Source of the DNA: Bacteroidia bacterium
GTDB lineage: Bacteria > Bacteroidota > Bacteroidia > J057 > JADKCL01
Assembly (NCBI GenBank): GCA_020635905.1
Contig: JACJYV010000001.1
Location: 682,001-746,000 of the forward strand
Direction of reading: 5' to 3'
Length of the DNA: 64,000 bases
Part shown: positions 58,134 to 64,000 of the stretch, one piece after another
How positions within the stretch are numbered: position 1 is the stretch's first letter
Layout: the number at the start of each line of letters is the position of its first letter
Position numbers and translations under genes: made by a program
Notes under the pieces: generated by a model
The model's input: the letters and a program-made list of their open reading frames with translations, nothing else
Databases searched by the model: none
What the model was told of the DNA's origin: nothing

Positions 58134-58750
58134 ATAGTTTTTAGTCCAAAGTTGAGCGTTCTAAGTTCTGATCGTTGACCACTAATTGGTAATTGCCCTC
58201 TGCTAATTGTTAATTGAATTTGGGCGTGCCCCTCCCGGCCTGCGGCCCCCTGGTCGGGTCGGCGAGCTGCGGGGTACCGTGCCTCGCCCCTGGACTTCGC
58301 CAGCACTGGCTCGCCACTGCCCTCCAAAGTGTCGGGCACCCGCCGCATGCCTCACGCACCTGCGGCCTCCGCCCGCTGACTTGTCCAGAAACTCAATGCT
58401 CGTTACTCGCAACTTGCTCTAAAATCTAATTCTCTAAAATCTAACATCTAAATCAATCCAGGGGATTGAAGCCGCGAAGCGGGGGTGTATTTTGGCGAAG
58501 CCAACCAGGGTGGGGTGGCCTTGCCAAAACCAGGGGGCGGCCTTGAGGGCTGGGAGTGGGCGGCTGGGGGCTTTGTGTGCTGGGTCCGTGGTGTGATGGG
58601 GCAGGGTTCAGGTTTTGGCGCTTTTTGCTTCTTTTTCTAAAAAAGAAGGCCTGCCCGGCCAGGGCACCCCAAAAACTAACTACCAAATTTAAATTTTGCG
58701 ACAACTTGTTGTCGCTTACGACGCCCTAAGAGCCTAAAATTCTAAAATCT
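58134..58750. repeat. Dispersed GC-rich repeat region flanked by heptads
   Basis: No gene over about 600 bp. Heptads (TAATTG type) occupy about 58140-58215. A GC-rich block of about 190 bp (58220-58410), beginning GGGCGTGCCCCT and containing GGTCGGGTCGGCGAG, resembles unannotated dispersed elements common in Bacteroidota genomes. Then heptads of TCGTTAC and AAATCTA type (about 58395-58450), a second G-rich block (58460-58610), and a hairpin CTTCTTTTT/AAAAAGAAG near 58640. Confidence 0.6.
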
Positions 58751-58755
58751 AATAA

Positions 58756-58788
58756 AAAAAGCCCTTCCGCATAACGGAAGGGCTTTTT
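58756..58788. terminator. Terminator after tRNA-Ala(GGC)
   Basis: AAAAAGCCCTTCCG at 58756-58769 pairs perfectly with CGGAAGGGCTTTTT at 58775-58788. U-rich in both directions. Confidence 0.92.
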
Positions 58789-58789
58789 G

Positions 58790-58863
58790 TGGAGAATATC
58801 GGATTCGAACCGATGACCTCTACACTGCCAGTGTAGCGCTCTAGCCAACTGAGCTAATCCCCC
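58790..58863 (-). tRNA. tRNA-Ala (GGC)
   Basis: A 74-nt cloverleaf on the minus strand. 5' GGGGGAT, 3' ATTCTCC plus discriminator A. Anticodon stem CTACA/TGTAG with loop CTGGCAG, so anticodon GGC. CCA is not encoded. Confidence 0.96.
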
Positions 58864-58873
58864 AACAGGACTG

Positions 58874-58904
58874 CAAAGATAAAGCAGTGCATCAAATTAC
58901 AAAA
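58874..58904 (-). promoter_or_regulatory. tRNA-Ala promoter
   Basis: On the minus strand TTTTG (58904-58900), 18 bp, then TATCTTTG (58881-58874), followed by CAGTCC as at the rRNA promoter. Confidence 0.8.
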
Positions 58905-58948
58905 CTTTTTTGCAAAATATTTTTTTGCCCAAAATCCTGGGCCCAACC

Positions 58949-59674
58949 TTATCTGATCCAGAATTTTCCCGCATTACGCCCCCCACCCTGAGGCAGGATG
59001 CACCAGGTAACCCCAAAATTCAACCCGATCACCAGGTTATTGGAACGCAAACGGCTGGAAGAAAAGAAAGGCTGCCCGTTCACCTGGGCCGATTTGTCCT
59101 CAATGTCACCAAAATTATAGTCCACTGTGGCGCGGGCATTGAAGTACATGATGTCTTCCACCAATTGAAAATCAGCACCCATGTAGCCCGCAATCCCAAA
59201 GTTTTGCGGTTTATACAACTCCGTAGGATCGAAATTATAAATATCAATCCCGTCCTCCTTGATAGAAGCATCCTGCAAAAAGGTCATGTAGGGTCCAAAT
59301 CCAAAGGTAAACATCACGGGCGCAGGATTGGAACTGAAGTGAAAATACAAAGGCACTTTCACATAGGTCAGGGTGCGGTCCACCAGAATCTGGCGGCCCA
59401 CCGTATCCAGTCGGGTATTCTCCTGCCCCTGTTTGGAATAAATTGCATTCAGGTGAATGCCAAACGGAGGCCCAAAATTATACCCCAGTTTGAACTGTCC
59501 TGCCCAGCCCCAGGTAAATTTGGGATCAAAATTGTCCGTACTGTTGTTGAAATCCGTGGAATTGAGGATCCACGTATTCTGCGGACTGAAGCCGATCCCA
59601 ATGTGGAGGCCCTCCTGGGCCAGCAGGGGCGTGGCCAGAGCCACCAGTAAAAAGAGGGTAAGAATTTTTTTCAT
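58949..59674 (-). CDS. Outer-membrane beta-barrel protein (PorT/OMP_b-brl type)
   Basis: 241 residues from the ATG at 59674, which gives the signal peptide MKKILTLFLLVALATPLLAQ. A longer frame upstream is rejected because it buries this signal. The mature chain has alternating amphipathic strands (WAGQFKLGYNFGPPFGIHLN, YVKVPLYFHF) and ends with an aromatic residue pattern, as expected of an 8- to 10-strand barrel of the Bacteroidota PorT-like family. Divergent from the channel gene, 73 bp apart. Confidence 0.85.
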   Translation of the reverse strand: MKKILTLFLLVALATPLLAQEGLHIGIGFSPQNTWILNSTDFNNSTDNFDPKFTWGWAGQFKLGYNFGPPFGIHLNAIYSKQGQENTRLDTVGRQILVDRTLTYVKVPLYFHFSSNPAPVMFTFGFGPYMTFLQDASIKEDGIDIYNFDPTELYKPQNFGIAGYMGADFQLVEDIMYFNARATVDYNFGDIEDKSAQVNGQPFFSSSRLRSNNLVIGLNFGVTWCILPQGGGRNAGKFWIR

Positions 59675-59747
59675 AGAAATCCGATTGATTTGGGAATTAA
59701 AATAGAACCAAAGAATAAGAAAAACAAATCGTAAATTCGCCCTGACC

Positions 59748-60755
59748 ATGATCAAAAAGGCAATTTTCAATATACTGAGGGCTTTCTTTGTCCTCACCCT
59801 CATTACCAGTATTGGGGTGATTGGGTTCATGTATTTTGAAGATCACTCGGTTCTGGATGCCTTTTACATGACGGTCATCACCATGAGCACGGTGGGATTT
59901 GGCACCCTGCACGACCTCACCCCTGAGGGTAAAATATTTGTTTCCATCCTGATTATTTTTACCCTGGGATCGTTTTTGTATGCCATTTCCTCCCTCACCA
60001 CCTACATTATTGAGGGCGAAATCAGGGGAATTTTTGAAACCTACCGGGTCAATAAAGAAATAAAACGTATGCGGGACCACATTATCATCTGCGGCCTGGG
60101 TCGCAATGGGCGCGAAGCCGCCCTCGAACTGATCGGCAAACGGGTGCCTTTCATCGTGGTGGAAAGCAATAAGGAAACCATAGAATCCTTCCGCGAGCAT
60201 TACACCTTTTTTGCCCTCCAGGGCGACGCTACTGAAGAAGAAGTGCTGATTGACGCCAATATCAAGCAGGCAAAGGGCGTCATTACCTGCCTTCCTGAAG
60301 ACGCCGCCAACGTATTCGTGACCCTCACGGCCAGGGAGCTTAACCCAAATGCCAAAATCGTAAGCCGGGCCAGCCACGAATCCACCATATCCAAGCTGCA
60401 TACTGCAGGTGCGAGCCAGGTGGTCCTGCCCAACCTGATTGGTGGCCGCAAGATGGCCCGCCTGCTCACCAATCCCGCTTTGGTCGAGTTTGTGGATGCC
60501 ATTTCTGGTGAAGGAGATTCCCATTTTGATCTGCTGGATGTGCCCTGCTCGCGCTACCCGACCCTGGTCGGACAGACCATCGCAGAACTCAAGGTGCGGG
60601 AACGCACGGGTGCCCTGGTTTTGGGATTCAAAACCAGTTCAGGTGAATTCAGAATTAATCCACCTGCAGATAAAATCCTGAATGAAGGAGAAATTCTCTT
60701 CGTGCTGGGCGGCCCCGAGCAGATTCAATCCTTCAAAAATCAGTACCTTAGCTAA
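59748..60755 (+). CDS. Two-TM potassium channel with TrkA (RCK) domains
   Basis: 335 residues. Two transmembrane helices (about 8-28 and 65-85) flank a pore loop with selectivity filter TVGFG (48-52; Tyr replaced by Phe). A regulatory TrkA-N Rossmann domain follows (HIIICGLGRNGREAALEL), then a TrkA-C domain (about 250-330; VGQTIAELKVRERTGALVLG). Similar to MthK/Kch-type channels gated by ligands such as Ca2+ or NAD. It ends 3 bases before the TTG start of the radical SAM gene. Confidence 0.93.
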   Translation: MIKKAIFNILRAFFVLTLITSIGVIGFMYFEDHSVLDAFYMTVITMSTVGFGTLHDLTPEGKIFVSILIIFTLGSFLYAISSLTTYIIEGEIRGIFETYRVNKEIKRMRDHIIICGLGRNGREAALELIGKRVPFIVVESNKETIESFREHYTFFALQGDATEEEVLIDANIKQAKGVITCLPEDAANVFVTLTARELNPNAKIVSRASHESTISKLHTAGASQVVLPNLIGGRKMARLLTNPALVEFVDAISGEGDSHFDLLDVPCSRYPTLVGQTIAELKVRERTGALVLGFKTSSGEFRINPPADKILNEGEILFVLGGPEQIQSFKNQYLS

Positions 60756-60758
60756 GAT

Positions 60759-61778
60759 TTGTTTTCGCTTAAAAAAATCAGGTTGCTGCTGGGAGTGCTC
60801 TCCCTGCGCAAGGTCGTCAATGCGACCCGGCTGGTTATTTCCTTTTACACCTCCCGCCTGAAGGGCAAATCCCGCCACAAAGGCAACCCGATCAAGATCG
60901 GGATTGAGCCGACCACTTCCTGTAACCTCCGTTGCCCTGAGTGCATATCCGGCCTGCGGGCCTTTACCCGCCCCACGGGCAACCTCACCCTCGAAGATTT
61001 TCGCCACCTGACCGACCAGGTGTACCGTGACCTGATTTACATGCTGTTTTACTTTCAGGGCGAGCCTTACCTCAATCCTCAATTCCTGGAAATGGCCGCC
61101 TACGCAAGTCAGAAGCGCATCTACACCGCCACCAGCACCAATGGCCACTACCTCGACGATGCCCGGGCCAAAGCCACGGTCGAAAGCGGGCTGCGGGAAG
61201 TGATCGTCTCAATCGACGGCAGCACCCAGGAAACCTATGCAGCCTACCGCGTGGGTGGAAACCTGGAAAAGGTAAAAAACGGGGTGAAAACTCTGGTAAA
61301 ATGGCGCAAAGAGCTGAAATCTGCCACGCCCTTCATTGTGATTCAGTTTCTGGTAGTAGCCCCCAATGAGCATCAGATTGAGGAAATGCGGGCCCTGACC
61401 CGCGAACTTGGCGCAGACAAACTGGTATTGAAAACCGCCCAGATTTATGAATTTGAGGACGGCAGCGACCTCATGCCCCGTCAAAACCAATACAGCCGCT
61501 ATTTCCGGGGAAAAGATGGGAAATATCAGCTCAAAAATAAGCTCCTGAACCAATGCTGGAAACTGTGGCAGGGCGCAGAAATCACCTGGGATGGCCGGGT
61601 TCTGCCCTGCTGCTTCGACAAGGACGGGGAACATGTGATGGGCAAATTGCAGGAAAATTCCTTTGCTGAGATCTGGCGAAGTCAACCCTATGAGGATTTC
61701 CGCAACCAGTTGCTGAAATCGCGCAAGGAAATTGAGATGTGCAGGAATTGTACGGAGGGGACTCAGGTCTGGGCCTGA
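60759..61778 (+). CDS. Radical SAM protein with SPASM domain
   Basis: 339 residues from a TTG start 3 bases after the channel gene stop; no ATG or GTG fits well near the N-terminus. The SAM cluster motif is SCNLRCPEC (Cys55, 59, 62). A SPASM-like C-terminus has cysteines in NQCWKLWQG, LPCCFDKDG and EMCRNCTEG for auxiliary clusters. Members modify peptides or other substrates. No small precursor peptide is seen nearby, so the substrate is unknown. Confidence 0.9.
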   Translation: MFSLKKIRLLLGVLSLRKVVNATRLVISFYTSRLKGKSRHKGNPIKIGIEPTTSCNLRCPECISGLRAFTRPTGNLTLEDFRHLTDQVYRDLIYMLFYFQGEPYLNPQFLEMAAYASQKRIYTATSTNGHYLDDARAKATVESGLREVIVSIDGSTQETYAAYRVGGNLEKVKNGVKTLVKWRKELKSATPFIVIQFLVVAPNEHQIEEMRALTRELGADKLVLKTAQIYEFEDGSDLMPRQNQYSRYFRGKDGKYQLKNKLLNQCWKLWQGAEITWDGRVLPCCFDKDGEHVMGKLQENSFAEIWRSQPYEDFRNQLLKSRKEIEMCRNCTEGTQVWA

Positions 61779-62060
61779 AAGGAACCTCTCAAAACTTCGA
61801 ATCTCTGCGTTGGACTTGGTTCAGAAATGCTCATTTACGGTAGTAAACTGCGCTTTCTTCACCTGCGTCCGCCTTGACCTTCATCGTTTTGAGAGGTTCC
61901 TTGGTTAAATTGGCCTTTGACAGAAATAATTAACATACTTCGAATCTCTCCGTTGGACCTGGCTCAATAGACAATTGGCAAGGAACAATTATCAATTAAC
62001 AAACTGGGCATTCTTCACCTGCGGCCGCCTTGATCTTCTTTGTTTTGTTAGGTTCCTGGG
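61779..62060. repeat. Paired palindromic element (about 125 bp, two copies)
   Basis: Copy 1 is bounded by a perfect 17-bp inverted repeat, AAGGAACCTCTCAAAAC at 61779-61795 and its complement at 61886-61902. Copy 2 (about 61941-62056) repeats the inner sequence CTTCGAATCTCT, GTTGGACNTGG, TTCTTCACCTGCG and a degraded right arm (GTTTTGTTAGGTTCC) but has lost the left arm. No reading frame. It could be a MITE-like element or a structured RNA. Confidence 0.7.
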
Positions 62061-62084
62061 TTCAATTGGCCTCAATAACAAAGC

Positions 62085-62113
62085 CCCGGCCAGAAAACTG
62101 GCCGGGACTTTTT
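62085..62113. terminator. Bidirectional terminator
   Basis: CCCGGCCAG, AAAA, CTGGCCGGG, with ACTTTTT on the plus side and GCTTTGTT on the minus side. It ends the propeller-like gene. Confidence 0.88.
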
Positions 62114-62128
62114 CACAGAAAGTCAAGC

Positions 62129-63280
62129 TTATTGCACTGTGATTTCAAATTTGACTGAGCGGGCTTCGCAGTATTCCACATGGAAGCAGTAGTCAAAAAT
62201 GATGGTGTAGGGACCGGGTTTTGCGTCGCGGGTCACGATTACAAATTCACGGCTTGAGCAGGATTTATGCTCACATCCACAGCAATCAGAACTGTTTTCG
62301 CAGGGGCCGAGGTCGCCAAAGCAAACCAGTTTACCAGCTTTGAAAAGGAAGTTTTTGGGATCGACAGGATCGCCATTCGGATCCAGAACGGTGGTAATCA
62401 TCACGCCCACATCCGTGAAGCTCACGTTATTGTAAGGGTTGCAGGCAGTGATGCAGATGCACTGAACGTCATTTTGCTCAAGCACATCACCCACGTAATC
62501 ACCATAACGGAGGGTGAAAACAGGCTCCAGATTGGGCAGATCCGCTTTATCGCAGGGAACAGGAGTTTCACGCTCCACGGAAGCCATGCCATACACCTGG
62601 GAAATTCCCGTATTGAAAGCCAGGGTTCCTGCTCCAGTGGAGGTATTGACGGTGATCACCTGACCAGAAGCCGTGATTCCGTAAAGTTGGCCCATGCAAA
62701 AATCGAGGCCCCAAACAGAGGAGAATCCAAAAGGCCCGATGTTGGCAGCGGCACCAGTTGTAGGATTCACGGAACCCAGGTTATTGCTGGTGAAGGAACC
62801 ATACAGGTTGCCTCCTGCATCGAAGGCCAGGTCACCAGAGGAGGAAAAACCCGCGCCCAGAGGGCCAATCAGGGTGGCAGCGGCCGTCACCTTGTTGATG
62901 GTGTAGAGGCTGGTGCTGTTCATGGCGTACAGAACTCCTGCTCCGTTGGCTTCCAGGGCGTTGAGGTTACCCCCGACTCCATGATTTCCCACCAGGCTGC
63001 CAGCGCCCGTATTTACGTTGATTTTGATCAGGCTCAAGCCAGCGATCCCATACAGATTCACGCCGTCCCAGGCGATATCGGCAACGCCCGCATAGCCAAT
63101 GGGGCCAATCAGTGAGGTCAAACCTGTCTGAGGATCAACCTTGTAAAGGTTGCTCACGTGGTCAACCACGTAAAAAAAGCATTCTTTCCTGCTTGAATAC
63201 ACCAGCGACTCACAGAAATCCTTGATTTCCTGTTCTGCCTGTTTGTGCAGGTCGCAACATTTTGAATTAATACAGTCCAT
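62129..63280 (-). CDS. Beta-propeller-like protein with Cys-rich ends
   Basis: 383 residues, no signal peptide. The N-terminus has five cysteines in the first 35 residues (CINSKCCDLHK, DFCESL, RKECFF). Residues about 40-245 contain five repeated blades, each with a strand, Asn-Thr-Gly-Ala turn and Leu-Ile-Gly-Pro block (TSLIGPIGYAGVAD, ATLIGPLGAGF, AANIGPFGFSSVWGLDF). Residues about 250-383 are a Cys-rich domain (CICITACNPYNN, CENSSDCCGCEHKSC) with a jelly-roll-like ending. Possibly a T9SS-independent surface or phage-like structural protein. Unknown function. Confidence 0.75.
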   Translation of the reverse strand: MDCINSKCCDLHKQAEQEIKDFCESLVYSSRKECFFYVVDHVSNLYKVDPQTGLTSLIGPIGYAGVADIAWDGVNLYGIAGLSLIKINVNTGAGSLVGNHGVGGNLNALEANGAGVLYAMNSTSLYTINKVTAAATLIGPLGAGFSSSGDLAFDAGGNLYGSFTSNNLGSVNPTTGAAANIGPFGFSSVWGLDFCMGQLYGITASGQVITVNTSTGAGTLAFNTGISQVYGMASVERETPVPCDKADLPNLEPVFTLRYGDYVGDVLEQNDVQCICITACNPYNNVSFTDVGVMITTVLDPNGDPVDPKNFLFKAGKLVCFGDLGPCENSSDCCGCEHKSCSSREFVIVTRDAKPGPYTIIFDYCFHVEYCEARSVKFEITVQ

Positions 63281-63559
63281 TGTTTAAAAAATTTAGAGTT
63301 GATAAAAAGAGAAAGAGATTTGTTTGTTTGATCAGTCAGTTGGCTTCGTTTGTTTTCTTAATTAAAGATACGGGGGCATTTTGACACCTCGCGTCAAGGA
63401 AAAACAGGATAATTACGGAAATCGAAAATTATCTCCAGAGATAATTTCTGAAGAAACGAAAGGGATGAATGTCAGTTCATTCAGGTAAAAAAGCCCTCAA
63501 ATCAGGCCAAAATACCATCACGAGGCTTTCAAGTGAAGAACAACTCTTATACCTGAAAT
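63281..63559 (-). promoter_or_regulatory. Intergenic region with possible promoter and operator
   Basis: On the minus strand TATCTTTA (63370-63363) resembles the -7 element. Just upstream is the inverted repeat TTGAC, seven bases, GTCAA (63381-63397). Both would serve the propeller-like gene. No gene seen. Confidence 0.4.
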
Positions 63560-64000
63560 TTAAAACTGATAAGGAAAATCACTCCCCAGCCGCGTTAGTT
63601 CACTGCGGGCCCAGTCGTCGATGGATTGTTGCTGAGCGGGTGAAAGCAATTCACCACTGCCACCTGATGCGCCTTTGCGCATCATTTTGGGGGGCGCTTT
63701 GCCAACCAGAGGCAGGATGGGAGGCCCGAATTTTTCGTCGATGCTTTCCATGTATTTGTAGCCTGATTTGGCGATCACCTGTTGGATTTGGGCTTCCGTG
63801 AGGCTGAGGCCGAGAAAATCAACCACTTTGCGCACTGCCGCAGGCAGGTCTTTTTTCATCTCGTGAAATTGCAGGATCAGTACATTGGGGCGATCGCGCA
63901 TGGCCCACAACTCGGCGGTATGCCGGGCCCATGACCCGGCAAAAAACTCATTGGACTGAAAGAGGTCCACCCACTCCTGCACCCCGTAATGGCCGGTCAG
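63560..64000 (-). CDS. Sulfotransferase-family protein, C-terminal part
   Basis: The frame enters from the right edge of the window in phase and ends at 63560, giving 146 codons. NVLILQFHEMKKDLPAAVRKVVDFLGL is the PAPS-binding and helix block of P-loop sulfotransferases, and the GKAPPKMMRKGASGGSGELL stretch matches the conserved C-terminal RKG loop that contacts PAPS. The N-terminal P-loop lies beyond the window. It would transfer sulfate from PAPS to an unknown acceptor. Confidence 0.85.
   Translation of the reverse strand: MTGHYGVQEWVDLFQSNEFFAGSWARHTAELWAMRDRPNVLILQFHEMKKDLPAAVRKVVDFLGLSLTEAQIQQVIAKSGYKYMESIDEKFGPPILPLVGKAPPKMMRKGASGGSGELLSPAQQQSIDDWARSELTRLGSDFPYQF

Overview
The window comes from a Bacteroidota chromosome, most likely a Saprospiria/Cytophagia-type relative. 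The main evidence is four secreted proteins with C-terminal type IX secretion (T9SS) sorting domains, Bacteroidota-type promoters (TTG-N18/19-TAnnTTTG) in front of stable RNAs and some genes, an OstA-like organic-solvent-tolerance protein of the Bacteroidota kind, many lipoproteins and A-rich ribosome-binding leaders. Genus-level assignment would need the 16S gene at about 42960-44482 to be searched.

Layout. 1-5.3 kb (minus strand): small lipoprotein and membrane genes, a 293-residue protein with caspase-like His and Cys motifs, an IS3-family insertion sequence whose left end is iterated four times at an exact 32-bp period, and a 576-residue protein of unknown family. 5.4-8.5 kb holds no intact gene. 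It has a 22-bp minisatellite and then a roughly 690-bp imperfect tandem duplication full of frameshifts, either a decayed cassette or locally unpolished assembly. 8.5-13.8 kb (plus): a flavin disulfide-reductase relative lacking its redox cysteines, a T9SS CotH-kinase protein, an alpha/beta hydrolase and an AlkB-like dioxygenase. 13.85-19.6 kb (minus): a complete tripartite RND efflux operon. 20-31 kb: lipoproteins, T9SS cargo (LTD/Calx-beta/PKD, CUB and Omp28-like), a glycerophosphodiesterase and an OmpA-like protein. 31.4-39 kb: a LytTR regulator, then the minus-strand SUF iron-sulfur operon (sufB-sufC-sufD-sufS-DUF59) followed by a bacilliredoxin and a WD40 protein.

39.1-44.5 kb is one complete rRNA operon on the minus strand (16S, tRNA-Ile GAT, tRNA-Ala TGC, 23S, 5S) with its promoter and terminator. 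44.9-58.1 kb: a dimethylformamidase-like protein, a TPR lipoprotein, tilS, an XRE/ImmA-PIN pair resembling a toxin-antitoxin module, an OstA-like protein with a long charged tail, a Cys/Lys-rich exported peptide, DoxX and an S37 peptidase. 58.2-64 kb: GC-rich dispersed repeat material, tRNA-Ala(GGC), an outer-membrane barrel, a K+ channel with a TrkA domain coupled to a radical SAM/SPASM protein, a paired palindromic element, a beta-propeller-like protein and the C-terminal part of a sulfotransferase.

The most unusual feature at whole-window scale is a set of degenerate heptanucleotide tandem repeats in at least ten intergenic regions. The consensus differs between loci (for example CYGTAAA, NNNAGTT, GTYNTTA, TCGYTAC) but the unit is about 7 bp each time. 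They occur inside operons, in rRNA spacers, directly before a start codon and as a terminator-like hairpin.
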